Shown piece after piece: positions 45,221 to 53,586 of a stretch of 64,000 bases of DNA. Source of the DNA: a bacterium YEK0313 (GTDB lineage Bacteria > Pseudomonadota > Alphaproteobacteria > Rhizobiales > Phreatobacteraceae); contig CCMO02000001.1 in assembly GCA_000751295.2 (NCBI GenBank), positions 846,001 to 910,000 on the forward strand, written 5' to 3'. Both the position numbers and the translations under genes were made by a program. The notes beneath the pieces were generated by a model. The model did not search any database. It saw only the letters and a program-made list of their open reading frames with translations, and was not told the DNA's origin. Position 1 is the first letter of the stretch. Every line of letters begins with the position of its first letter.

Positions 45221-46201
45221 TCAGCTTGCCGGCCCGAGGCCGATCTGCCGGGCGACGTCGAGCCAGCCCTCGGTCGCCCGCTCCAGGAAAACCTGGAGGT
45301 TCGCCCGCGGCACGATGAGGGCATCGGCGCCGCGCGCCCGCAGCTGGTCCGCATAGGCCGGGCCGCTCGCGATCGGATCGAAGGCGTCCTGCAGGCGCGT
45401 CATGATGGCCGCCGGAGTAGCGACCGGCGCCATCAGCGAGAAGCCGAAATTCAGGTCGAACCCCTCGAAGCCCGCCTCCTTCATCGTGGGAATGTCGGGC
45501 AGGACCGAGGAGCGCGTGGCGGAGGTGACGGCGAGCCCGCGCACGGCACCGGCGCGAATCTGCTCCGCCGACGTCGTGATATTGTCGAACAGGAAGTCGA
45601 GCTGGCCCGAGAGGATGTCGGTCAATGCCGGAGCGCTGCCGCGATAGGCCACCGGCACGGCCTCGAAGCCGGCCTTCTTCTGGAACAGCAGGCTGAGGAT
45701 ATGGGGCGAGGTGCCGTGGCCGAAGGTTCCGAAGGTCAGGCCGCGCGGCATCCTGGCACCAAGCTCGGCCAGCTCCCGCACCGTCTTGACGTCGTGCTTG
45801 CCCGGCTTGACGACGAGCACGTTCGGCAGGGCGGCGGTGGTGCCGACAGGCGCGAAATCCTTCAGCGGGCGCAGCCGTGAGGCCGGCAGAAGCAGCGGAT
45901 TGAGCGCTTGCGTCGCGATCGTCGTGTGCAGCAGCGTGTAGCCGTCGGGATCGGCGTCGGCGACGCCCTGCGCGCCGAGATTGCCGCTCGCGCCGGGACG
46001 GTTCTCGATCACCATCTGCTGGCCCAGCGCATCGCCGAGCGGCTTGGCGACGAGCCGCGCGACGAAATCCGTCGGACCGCCGGCGGCAAAGGGCACGATG
46101 ATCCGGATCGGCCGGTTCGGCCAGTCGCTCGAAGCCCTCACCTGCGGCGCCATCAGGCAGAGCCCGCCGGCCACCATGCTGCGCCGAGACATCCAGGTCA
46201 T
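45221..46201 (-). CDS. Bug/TctC family periplasmic binding protein
   Basis: A 326-residue extracytoplasmic receptor with a twin-arginine-like N-terminus (MSRRSMVAGG). Family hallmarks are WPNRPIRIIVPFAAGGPTDFVARLV (about 28-52) and VIENRPGASGNLGAQGVADADPDGYTLL. These proteins bind carboxylates, mostly through two bridging waters. No TctA/TctB membrane genes are in the window, so it is an orphan receptor. It sits between CoA-transferase (37-base gap) and crotonase (29-base gap), and its ligand is likely the operon's substrate acid. Confidence 0.88.
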   Translation of the reverse strand: MTWMSRRSMVAGGLCLMAPQVRASSDWPNRPIRIIVPFAAGGPTDFVARLVAKPLGDALGQQMVIENRPGASGNLGAQGVADADPDGYTLLHTTIATQALNPLLLPASRLRPLKDFAPVGTTAALPNVLVVKPGKHDVKTVRELAELGARMPRGLTFGTFGHGTSPHILSLLFQKKAGFEAVPVAYRGSAPALTDILSGQLDFLFDNITTSAEQIRAGAVRGLAVTSATRSSVLPDIPTMKEAGFEGFDLNFGFSLMAPVATPAAIMTRLQDAFDPIASGPAYADQLRARGADALIVPRANLQVFLERATEGWLDVARQIGLGPAS

Positions 46202-46238
46202 GTGCTGTTCCCCCTTTTCGTCGTGTCGCCGGGCGCTC

Positions 46239-47390
46239 TTACCCGCGCGCTTCGGTCGTGCTCGGCGCCGAGAGCACGGCGTGCGTATCGGCGCCGAGCT
46301 TGAGATGCGGCCGCCGCGGTTTCGGGCGTTCGCCGTCGATCGACAGCGGCAGCCCGACGAGCCGGATCTCGTCGCTGCCGGGGCTCGCCTCGATGATGTC
46401 GAGCGCTCGCGTCTGCGGGTGCTCCAGGACCTCGGGGATCTCCATGATCGGCGCGCAGGGAATGCCCTTCGCCTCGAACAGCGCGATCCATTCGTCGCGC
46501 GGCTTCCGCTTCAGCGCGGCCGTGACGAGATTTTCGAGCTCGGCGCGCGCCCTGACGCGGCCGTCATTCATCGCGAACCGGCTGTCGGCCGCCCATTCCG
46601 GATGACCGAGAACCTCCGCCAGCCGCGCGAACAGGCGATCATTGCCGGCGGCGACGATCAGCGGCCCGGTGGCGGTCGGGAACGTGCCGTAGGGCACGAC
46701 CGAGGGATGGCCGGACCCGAGGCGCTCCGGCCGCGCGCCCGAAGCCAGATGGTTGGCGATGGGAATGCCGGTCCAGCACAGGGCGGTCTCGAACAGCGAG
46801 GTCTGGACGAAGCGCCCCTCGCCGGTCCGCGTCCGGTCGAACAGCGCGGCGAGAATGCCGATCGCCGCCCACATGCCGGTGCCGAGATCGCTGATCGAGG
46901 GGCCGGACCGGACCGGCAGGCCACCCGGCTCGCCGGTGATGCTCATGATGCCGCTGAAGGCCTGGAGCAGCAATTCGTAGCCCGGCCGGTCCTTGAGCGG
47001 GCCGGCATGGCCGAAGGCGCCGATATCGGCATAGATCAGACGCGGATATTTCGCGCGCAGGGCGACGGCACCGAGCCCGAGCGCGTCGGCCGCGCCCGGC
47101 CGCATATTGTGCACGAAGACGTCGGCCGTGCCGATCAGCTGGACCATGCCGTCGAGGCCTTCTTGCGTCTTCAGGTCCAGCACGACGCTGCGCTTGTTGC
47201 GGTTCATCTGATGGAACAGGGCGGCGTCGCCGTCCCAATAGGGCGGCCCCCAGCCGCGGGCGTCGTCGCCGCCGTTCGGCTTCTCCACCTTGATCACGTC
47301 GGCGCCGAGATCGCCGAGGATCTCCGCCGCGAAGGGGGCCGCAAGTATCTGGCCGAGCTCGACCACCCGGACGCCGCGCAACAAGGCCAT
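46239..47390 (-). CDS. Family III CoA-transferase (CaiB/BaiF)
   Basis: A 383-residue CoA-transferase: VVELGQILAAPFAAEILGDLGADVIKVEKP (about 8-37), NRNKRSVVLDLK, and GYELLLQAFSGIMSITGEPGG followed by the catalytic-position Asp in SISDLGTG. It would activate the operon's acid as a CoA thioester. ATG 47390 is used; an in-frame GTG at 47420 would add ten residues. It is 78 bases downstream of the LysR-type gene on the same strand. Confidence 0.88.
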   Translation of the reverse strand: MALLRGVRVVELGQILAAPFAAEILGDLGADVIKVEKPNGGDDARGWGPPYWDGDAALFHQMNRNKRSVVLDLKTQEGLDGMVQLIGTADVFVHNMRPGAADALGLGAVALRAKYPRLIYADIGAFGHAGPLKDRPGYELLLQAFSGIMSITGEPGGLPVRSGPSISDLGTGMWAAIGILAALFDRTRTGEGRFVQTSLFETALCWTGIPIANHLASGARPERLGSGHPSVVPYGTFPTATGPLIVAAGNDRLFARLAEVLGHPEWAADSRFAMNDGRVRARAELENLVTAALKRKPRDEWIALFEAKGIPCAPIMEIPEVLEHPQTRALDIIEASPGSDEIRLVGLPLSIDGERPKPRRPHLKLGADTHAVLSAPSTTEARG

Positions 47391-47468
47391 CTGTCCCACT
47401 CTGTCTTCACCTGTCGCCACTCGTATCGGAGCGGACCGCGGCTGGATAAGACAGAATGGATCTGGCAG

Positions 47469-48416
47469 TCAGAGCGCTTTGTTATGGCTGCCGACGAAGC
47501 GGCCGGGCCAGAGTGCGTCGTCGATCAGCCGGCGCGCGGTTTCGACGATCACTTCGGCGACGGCGAGCGCAGCGCGCGTCGGCGGAACCTCCGACGACCG
47601 GCAGAGAATGACGCGCCGCGAAATGACGGGTTCGACGATCCGCCGCGCGCTCAGGCGGCCGTCGGCAAGCTCGGCCCGGACGGAGGCCAGGGTCAGGATC
47701 GTGTGGCCGATGCCGGCGGCGACGAAGTCCTTCAGCTGCGGCACCGCGTCGACCTCGCCGACCGTGTCGAGGGCCAGCCGGTTCTTCCGCGCATAGTCGT
47801 TGATCAATTCGCGCAGCGAATGCGGACGGCCCGGCAGGACCAGCGGCAGCCGTGCGGCCTCCCTGAAAGCGATGGTGTCCCCGGGCGCGCCGCTCGGCCA
47901 GGCCGCCGGGCTGACGAGGTAGAGATCCTCCTCGACCAGCGGCGTCTCATGGATGGCCGGGTCGTTCTGCGCCTTGAAGGTGATGCCGAGATCGATCTGG
48001 CGCTGCCTGAGCAGGGTCGGGATATGGCCGGTATTGCTCTCGCTCAGCCGCAGCGCGATGCCGGGAAAGGCGCTCATCGCCTGCTGGAAGACCGGCAAGG
48101 CCAGCGTCTTGGCGACCGACTGGGTCATGGCGAGCACGACCTCGCCGACGGCCGAGGCGGCATGGCCCCGGACGTCCTCCTTGGCCTGGGCGATCCTGGC
48201 GAGGATGTCGCGGGCATGCGCGTAGAGCCGCGCGCCGCTTTCCGTCGCCGTCACGCCACGGGCGGTGCGGTGCAGCAGTTCGGTGTCGAGATCCCGTTCC
48301 AGATTGAGGATGTGCAGGCTGAGCGCCGGCTGGGCGATGCGCAGGCGGAGGGCGGCACGCGACACCGAGCCCTCCTCGACCACGGCCGCGAAATATGTGA
48401 GAGCCCGCACGTTCAT
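47469..48416 (-). CDS. LysR family transcriptional regulator
   Basis: A 315-residue LTTR: HTH MNVRALTYFAAVVEEGSVSRAALRLRIAQPALSLHI (about 1-36), then a type 2 periplasmic-binding effector domain. It resembles the Nac/Cbl-like branch by its MNVRALTYF start. It lies upstream of, and in the same direction as, the CoA-transferase/Bug/crotonase genes, which it probably regulates. No clear dyad found. Confidence 0.85.
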   Translation of the reverse strand: MNVRALTYFAAVVEEGSVSRAALRLRIAQPALSLHILNLERDLDTELLHRTARGVTATESGARLYAHARDILARIAQAKEDVRGHAASAVGEVVLAMTQSVAKTLALPVFQQAMSAFPGIALRLSESNTGHIPTLLRQRQIDLGITFKAQNDPAIHETPLVEEDLYLVSPAAWPSGAPGDTIAFREAARLPLVLPGRPHSLRELINDYARKNRLALDTVGEVDAVPQLKDFVAAGIGHTILTLASVRAELADGRLSARRIVEPVISRRVILCRSSEVPPTRAALAVAEVIVETARRLIDDALWPGRFVGSHNKAL

Positions 48417-48499
48417 CCGGTCACCAGCACCAAGGTGTCTGCGGCTCCCCGGCTGCCGGAAGGGCCGTCATCGCCTGAATATTCGCGCCTTCGGCACAA

Positions 48500-48530
48500 A
48501 CAAAGAAGCCCCGTCCTCGCGGGGCCTGGT
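48500..48530 (-). terminator. Intrinsic terminator after the small membrane protein gene
   Basis: On the minus strand GCCCCGC-gagga-CGGGGC is followed by TTCTTTGTTTG, a GC stem plus T-rich tail. It lies 34 bases after the stop at 48564 and before the LysR-type gene. Confidence 0.7.
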
Positions 48531-48563
48531 TGAGCGCGGGAGGACCTGCCGGTGCGGGCCAGG

Positions 48564-48923
48564 TCAGCCGCTCCGCCGGAAGCGGCTGACCGCGGCTGCC
48601 GCAAGGCCGCCCACGCCCGCTCCGATCAGGGCATAGCCGAGCAGGTCGTTCATCAGACCGCTCCGATTCGCATTCGCGATCGCGATGGCCGTCTGCTGCG
48701 CGCTGAGATTGGCGACCCGCGCATCCATCATCGCGATGAAGCCCGGCTCGCCACATTTCGGCAGGAGCGCGCTTTTCGTTTCGGCGTTGGCGCCGTAGGC
48801 GGCAGCGACATTGGCCTCGCAGCGGGCACGATCGGCGGGATTGAAGTCCATGCTCGTCTGCTGGAGATAAAATCCTGCGGCGAGGCAGGCAACGCCGAGA
48901 CCTGCATAAGCAATCGGGCGCAT
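48564..48923 (-). CDS. Small membrane protein of unknown function
   Basis: A 119-residue protein with two predicted membrane helices: residues about 4-20 (AYAGLGVACLAAGFYLQQ, possibly an uncleaved signal) and about 92-112 (LLGYALIGAGVGGLAAAAV). Between them is an extracytoplasmic helical part with two Cys (RARCEANV, LPKCGEPG) that could form a disulfide. AAGGAAAGG precedes ATG 48923. It has its own terminator. I do not recognise the family. Confidence 0.7.
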   Translation of the reverse strand: MRPIAYAGLGVACLAAGFYLQQTSMDFNPADRARCEANVAAAYGANAETKSALLPKCGEPGFIAMMDARVANLSAQQTAIAIANANRSGLMNDLLGYALIGAGVGGLAAAAVSRFRRSG

Positions 48924-48996
48924 CGGCCTTTCCTTCGTCGGCGTGAAAGGCGCCCGGCGCGGCCGGGCGCTCATGCTGGTTGAATACAGGGCTCTC

Positions 48997-49458
48997 CTAG
49001 AACATCGTGTTCTGGTTCGCCGCACTCTGCGGGACGGGCTGGATCACGTCCCAATGCTCGACGATCTTGCCGTCCCGCACCCGGAAAATGTCGACGACGG
49101 CCGATCCGAGATCTTCAGTCGAACGCCGCGCGTGAACGTGAAGATAGACGAGATCGCCGTCTGCCGCGCTGCGCACGATCCGCACATTGTAGCGCGGATT
49201 CTGCCTGAAGAACGAGGCGAAGAAATTGACGAACGGCGCCCTGCCGTCGGGCACGCGCGGATTGTGCTGCCGGTAGTCGGGCGCGATGACACGGGCAGCC
49301 TCCTCCGTCTCGTGCCTGTTGAAGAAGCGATCGTAGAACTCCAGCACGATGCGCCGGTTGGCCTCCTCGGCCAGGAGGTTCCGCTCCGCGGCTCCGGCCG
49401 GGCCGGCGTGCAGACCGGCGAGGATCGCCACCGTCAGAAGGAATTTTACGAATGCCAT
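48997..49458 (-). CDS. Secreted SnoaL/NTF2-like protein
   Basis: A 153-residue protein with a signal peptide (about 1-24, ending GPAGAA). A SnoaL-like NTF2 fold follows: NRRIVLEFYDRFFNRHETEEAARVIAPDYRQHNPRVPDG (about 33-71), then DLVYLHVHARR and IFRVRDGKIVEHWDVIQPVP, the standard strand order. Such proteins are often called ester cyclases or predicted aldol condensation enzymes, but the substrate is unknown. It is 73 bases upstream of the small membrane protein gene, on the same strand. Confidence 0.82.
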   Translation of the reverse strand: MAFVKFLLTVAILAGLHAGPAGAAERNLLAEEANRRIVLEFYDRFFNRHETEEAARVIAPDYRQHNPRVPDGRAPFVNFFASFFRQNPRYNVRIVRSAADGDLVYLHVHARRSTEDLGSAVVDIFRVRDGKIVEHWDVIQPVPQSAANQNTMF

Positions 49459-50046
49459 GATCGCGGTCTTTCTCCAGCGCCCAAATTGCCGAGGCTTCGG
49501 GCCGGCCTCCGCGCTAGCTGGAGACGTGTGGAGCAATGTTCAAGTTGGTAATTTCAAACCGGATCATGAGCGCGCCCGATCGGGTCCGGTCGGCGCCGCG
49601 CGCCATGCGGGAAAAGAAGGCGGCGCCGCAGCTGGCAAGAGCTGCGGCGGCGCTGGCCGGGCAGCGCCCGGGGCCTTTCAGGCGCTCACCAGCGCCCCTG
49701 GAGGCCGACGCGTCCGGTATGGGACTGGCCGGAGCCATGAGCGAGGGTGAGGTCGTCGTCGGCGGAGGCAAGAGGCTGACGCTTTGCGTGATCTGGCCGG
49801 ATGCGCCGATGCCGAACCGTATCCGGCGGCCGCCGGGCGCGACCGGGTGGCCGGTCTCCAGCGAGGCGGCCAAACCCCAGCTCTTGCCGGCAAGGCTCTC
49901 GCCCGGCACCGAGGTCACGCCGATCGCGCCGCAACGGATTGCCCGCAGCATCGATCGCTTTTCCGAGTCTCCGATGGCGGAACGCTGCGCCGAAAGCCGG
50001 CATGGCCATGCGAACCGCCGGCAGGAGCGGTGGCTCCGGCGAAGAA
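49459..50046. other. 588-base region without an intact gene
   Basis: Its left end carries the upstream region of the SnoaL-like gene (an AT-richer patch at about 49520-49565). The middle holds a degenerate autotransporter barrel (49686-49951). No other supported feature. Confidence 0.55.
49686..49951 (-). pseudogene. Remnant of an autotransporter beta-barrel
   Basis: On the minus strand one frame reads GESLAGKSWGLAASLETGHPVAPGG, then FGIGASGQITQSVSL. After a one-base shift near 49770 another frame continues ASADDDLTLAHGSGQ and TGRVGLQGRW, then stop at 49686. This matches the order of the last strands of pertactin/AIDA-type barrels (GxSLxGxSxGxxLExGxP... Q...VS...TGRxGL). It is not of the LRYQW type found in AT1-AT4, so it is an unrelated fifth autotransporter, of which only the end is left. 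Confidence 0.45.
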
Positions 50047-50841
50047 TCAGGCGGCGCTACGCGCGAGGATGGCGCGTGCCCGCGCCCGCACCGGCTCGTC
50101 GATCATCTCGCCGTCGATGGCGACCGCCCCCTCGGTCGCGACGATGCGGCTCGCCCACCGGATCTCGGCGGCCGTCGGCTCCCAACTGGCGAGAACCGGC
50201 CGGATCTGGCGCGGATGGATGCAGAGCTTGCCGCCGAAGCCGAGCTCGCGCGCATGCCGCGCATCATCCTCGATCCGGCTGTCGTCCTCGATATCGGTCG
50301 TCACGCCGTCGAGCGGCGCGACCTTCTCGCACAGCCTGGCGGCGAGCACGAGCTGCGCGCGCGCATGGGCCAATGCCGGCCGGGTGTGCGCGCAGCCGAG
50401 ATCGCCGGCATAGTCGACCGAGCCGAAGGCAAGACGGACGACGCCCGTGATGGCCGCGATCCGTTCGGCCTGGGCGATGCCGCGCGCCGTTTCGATGAGG
50501 GCAATGACCCCGACGCCGTGCCGCGCGGCACGCTCGCCGATGGCCTGCAGCGCAGGCGAGAATTCAGCCTTGGAAACCATGATGGCGGCAGGCCGGACAC
50601 CGATCGCCACGTCGAGATCGGCGCCATGCCAGGGCGTGCCGGCGCCGTTGATCCGGAGGATCACCGGCAGCCTGGTGAAGGCCGTCGTGACGGCCTGCCG
50701 GGCCGATGCCTTGTCCTCCGGCCGGACGGCGTCCTCCAGATCCAGGATCACCGCGTCCGCGCCGCTCGCCGCGGCCTTGGCGAACCGCTCGGGCCGGCTG
50801 GCGGGAACGAACAGCGGGGCGATGAAATTAAGACGGAGCAT
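50047..50841 (-). CDS. HpcH/HpaI-type CoA ester lyase (CitE-like)
   Basis: A 264-residue TIM-barrel lyase of the citrate-lyase-beta/malyl-CoA lyase group: FVPASRPERFAKAAASGADAVILDLEDAV (about 11-39), RINGAGTPW, VIALIETARG (metal-binding Glu) and GFGGKLCIHPRQI (about 203-215). In this operon it most likely splits a hydroxyacyl-CoA such as citramalyl-CoA or malyl-CoA into two smaller units. Last gene of the GntR-linked operon, 69 bases after the Bug gene. Confidence 0.85.
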   Translation of the reverse strand: MLRLNFIAPLFVPASRPERFAKAAASGADAVILDLEDAVRPEDKASARQAVTTAFTRLPVILRINGAGTPWHGADLDVAIGVRPAAIMVSKAEFSPALQAIGERAARHGVGVIALIETARGIAQAERIAAITGVVRLAFGSVDYAGDLGCAHTRPALAHARAQLVLAARLCEKVAPLDGVTTDIEDDSRIEDDARHARELGFGGKLCIHPRQIRPVLASWEPTAAEIRWASRIVATEGAVAIDGEMIDEPVRARARAILARSAA

Positions 50842-50910
50842 GGATGACGGCTCTCCCGGTCCGGGCCTTTGAAGGTGGCCGGGCCGCAGCCCGGGCGGCT
50901 CGCGCTGCGG

Positions 50911-51906
50911 TCAGCCGCCGGTGGCGATGCCGGCCTTCCTTGCGACATCGGTCCAGCGCACGAGCTCCTTCTCCATGAGGTCGCGCATGTCACGCGGCGT
51001 GCCGGGCGGAGCGGCCTCGACATTCATCCCGGCCAGACGCTGGACGACCTTCGGGTCGCGCAGCAGGACATTCGACCGCTCGCTCCAGTACTGGACGATC
51101 GGAGCTGGCGTGCGCGCCGGGGCGAAGAGCCCGGCCCAGGCGACGACGTCGATATCGGCAAGCTCCGGCACGCCGGCTTCGGCGATGCTTGGAACCTCCG
51201 GGATGAGCGGCGAGCGGCGCGGAGACATGACGCAGAGCGGCCGGACCGTCTTGCCCTGGACCTGCGGCAGCGAGGAGGTCATGGCATCGATCATCAGGTG
51301 GGCGCGGTTCTGGTTGACGTCCATCAGCGCCTGGCCGCTGCCCCGATAGGGCGCATGCTCGAAGCGGGTGCCAAGATTCAGGGCGACCAGTTCCGTGATG
51401 AGATGGCCGGCCGTGCCGGTGCCGGGATTGGCCGCGGTATATTTGCCTGGCGAAGCGCGCCAGAGCTGCACGGCCTCGGCGAGCGTCCTGGCCGGAAAAT
51501 CGGGCGGGACGACCAGGAGATACCCAGTCCAGCCGAGCAGGCTGATCGGCTCGAGGTCCTTCTTGATGTCGAAGGGGAGATTGCTCCGGACCGCGGCATT
51601 GACCGACAGCGGCGAGTTGGAGCTGAGGAGCAGCGAATAGCCGTCCGGCTGGGCCTGCGTCACAACCTGGACGCCGATCGCCCCGGTCGCGCCGGCCCGG
51701 TTGTCGACGACCAGGGTCGCGCCGTAGCGGTTCTGCATCTCCTCGACCAGCAGGCGGCCGACGAGGTCGGAAAAATTGCCCGGCGGGAACGGCACCACGA
51801 TGCGGACCGGACTCGATGGATAGTCCTGCGCGCGTGCGCCCCGGGCGCCGCCCAAGAGCGCGGCGCTCGCCATCGACGCGCCGAAAACGCGGCGAGACAT
51901 GGTCAT
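50911..51906 (-). CDS. Bug/TctC family periplasmic binding protein
   Basis: A 331-residue receptor with a twin-arginine-like signal (MSRRVFGASMASAALLGG, cleavage near ARAQ). The family segment YPSSPVRIVVPFPPGNFSDLVGRL is at about 29-52, followed by VVDNRAGATGAIG and QAQPDGYSLLL. Orphan receptor without TctAB in view. It is inside the acyl-CoA catabolic operon, between MaoC and CitE-like genes, so its ligand is likely the dicarboxylate degraded. Confidence 0.88.
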   Translation of the reverse strand: MTMSRRVFGASMASAALLGGARGARAQDYPSSPVRIVVPFPPGNFSDLVGRLLVEEMQNRYGATLVVDNRAGATGAIGVQVVTQAQPDGYSLLLSSNSPLSVNAAVRSNLPFDIKKDLEPISLLGWTGYLLVVPPDFPARTLAEAVQLWRASPGKYTAANPGTGTAGHLITELVALNLGTRFEHAPYRGSGQALMDVNQNRAHLMIDAMTSSLPQVQGKTVRPLCVMSPRRSPLIPEVPSIAEAGVPELADIDVVAWAGLFAPARTPAPIVQYWSERSNVLLRDPKVVQRLAGMNVEAAPPGTPRDMRDLMEKELVRWTDVARKAGIATGG

Positions 51907-51929
51907 GGGATCCTCCCTGGTGTTTTCTT

Positions 51930-52448
51930 TTAGTAGTTGGCGAGATCGTCGATGGCGTGCCCGCGCATGGGGACCAGCACGGTGCGCTCGAACGACATGA
52001 AAACGGTGCCGTCGGCCTTCTTGCCGGTGGTCCGCACCGTCACGACGCCCTGCGTCGGGCGCTTGGCGGAGGGACGCTTCGAGAGCACCTCGGATTCGGC
52101 ATAGATCGTGTCGCCAACGAAGACCGGGGCGGTCAGCCTGATGTCGGTCCAGCCGAGATTGCCGATCGCCTTCTGGCTGATGTCGCTGACGCTCATGCCG
52201 ACCACGATGGAGAGGGTGAGGCAGCTGTTGACGAGCGGCCGACCGAACTCCGATCTGGCGGCATAGGCCTCGTCGAAATGCAGCGGGTGGGTGTTCATCG
52301 TCAGCAGCGTGAACCAGGTATTGTCGGTCTCGGAAATGGTCCGGCCGGGCCGGTGCTCGTAGATGTCTCCGACCTCGAACTCCTCGAAATACCGGCCATA
52401 GCTCTCGCGATAGCGCGACGGGCCTACAGTCTTGGCGATGCCGACCAT
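51930..52448 (-). CDS. MaoC-like (R)-specific hydratase
   Basis: A 172-residue hotdog protein. The hydratase-2 motif region TMNTHPLHFDEAYAARSEFGRPLVNSCL (about 70-97) has Asn where the catalytic Asp usually sits (NxxPLHFD), a pattern also found in mesaconyl/itaconyl-CoA hydratase relatives. It is followed by VFVGDTIYAESEV. It would hydrate an unsaturated CoA ester made by the acyl-CoA dehydrogenase. ATG 52448 is 13 bases after the CoA-transferase stop. Confidence 0.85.
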   Translation of the reverse strand: MVGIAKTVGPSRYRESYGRYFEEFEVGDIYEHRPGRTISETDNTWFTLLTMNTHPLHFDEAYAARSEFGRPLVNSCLTLSIVVGMSVSDISQKAIGNLGWTDIRLTAPVFVGDTIYAESEVLSKRPSAKRPTQGVVTVRTTGKKADGTVFMSFERTVLVPMRGHAIDDLANY

Positions 52449-52461
52449 GGCATTGGGCTCC

Positions 52462-53586
52462 CTAGCGGTCCGTCGCCTCGCGACGGAGTATCTGGCGGGT
52501 GTGTTCACCGAGGCGCGGCGCCCTCAGGACCGGCCTTGCCGGCTCGTCAAGGAAGCGGATCGGCGGGCCGAGATGCCGCGCGCCTGCCGCATCGGTCAGC
52601 ACCATCCGGCGCTGCAGGGCATTGGGATCCGCCAGGGCCTCCGGCAATGTGTTGACCGGCGCAGAGCAGACATCGAGCCGTGCCAGCTCGGCGGTCCATT
52701 CGGCCAGCGGGCGGCTCGCGAAGGTGGCCGAGAGAAAATCGATCACCGGCCTCTGGTGCGCGCCGGGACCGGCGAGGCAGGGCGCGATCAGGTCGGGGCG
52801 GCCGAGATGGCCGAGCAGCGCGCGGATGAACTTCGCCTCCTGCCCGGCGAGGACCAGCTGCCGCCCATCCGCGGTGTCGTAGATCCGGTAGAAGGCCGCT
52901 CCGCCGGTCGTCCGCTCCAGCTTGACCTCCGGCTGGCGGTCGTCGCGCAGGGCGGGCCCGATGACATTGGCGCAGGAGGCGAGCAACGCATCGTGCATGG
53001 CGATGTCGATGCGGTCGCCCCGACCGGTCGTCGCCCGCCGCAGCAAGGCCATGAGAACGGCCGAGAGGCCTTGCAGGCCGCTCACCAGATCGGCGATCGG
53101 CAGGCCCGGCACGGCGGGGCGGCCGTCATCGCCCAGGGTGAGGCTGAGAACGCCGGCGAGCGCCTCGAGCGCGAGGTCATGGGCCGGTCGCCCGCCATAG
53201 GCGCCGTCCTGGCCGAAGGCGCTGATCGAGCAGTAGACGATGCCCGGATTGCGCGCCGCCAGCGCCGCGTAGCCGAGGCCGAGACGCTCGGCGACGCCGG
53301 GACGGAAGCTCTCGACGAAGACGTCGGCGCGGTCGCAGTGCGCCAGCACCGCCTCGAGGTCCTGCGGGTCCTTCAGGTCGACGACGGCGCTCTTCTTGCC
53401 GCGGTTCAGGTTGCGGAAGAAGACGCTCTCCTCGCCGTCCATCGGGCCGATATGGCGCCCGGGATCGCCCTCGCCGGAAGGCTCGAACTTGATCACCTCG
53501 GCGCCGTGATCCGCCATGGCGAGGGTGAGCAGTGGCCCGGGCAGGAACCAGGAGAGATCGACGACCTTGAAGCCTTCGAGCTTCAT
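52462..53586 (-). CDS. Family III CoA-transferase (first of a tandem pair by position)
   Basis: A 374-residue CaiB/BaiF protein: VVDLSWFLPGPLLTLAMADHGAEVIKFEP (about 8-36), NRGKKSAVVDLKDP, and the catalytic-position Asp in GLPIADLVSG. It overlaps the other CoA-transferase by four bases (ATGA). The two share only family-level similarity, so they may form a heteromer or act on acid and product respectively. Confidence 0.88.
   Translation of the reverse strand: MKLEGFKVVDLSWFLPGPLLTLAMADHGAEVIKFEPSGEGDPGRHIGPMDGEESVFFRNLNRGKKSAVVDLKDPQDLEAVLAHCDRADVFVESFRPGVAERLGLGYAALAARNPGIVYCSISAFGQDGAYGGRPAHDLALEALAGVLSLTLGDDGRPAVPGLPIADLVSGLQGLSAVLMALLRRATTGRGDRIDIAMHDALLASCANVIGPALRDDRQPEVKLERTTGGAAFYRIYDTADGRQLVLAGQEAKFIRALLGHLGRPDLIAPCLAGPGAHQRPVIDFLSATFASRPLAEWTAELARLDVCSAPVNTLPEALADPNALQRRMVLTDAAGARHLGPPIRFLDEPARPVLRAPRLGEHTRQILRREATDR

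Noticed and set aside
49536..50450. Plus-strand open frame of about 300 codons
   Set aside because: It runs antisense through the CitE-like lyase and the barrel remnant, and its product is low-complexity Arg/Ala-rich.
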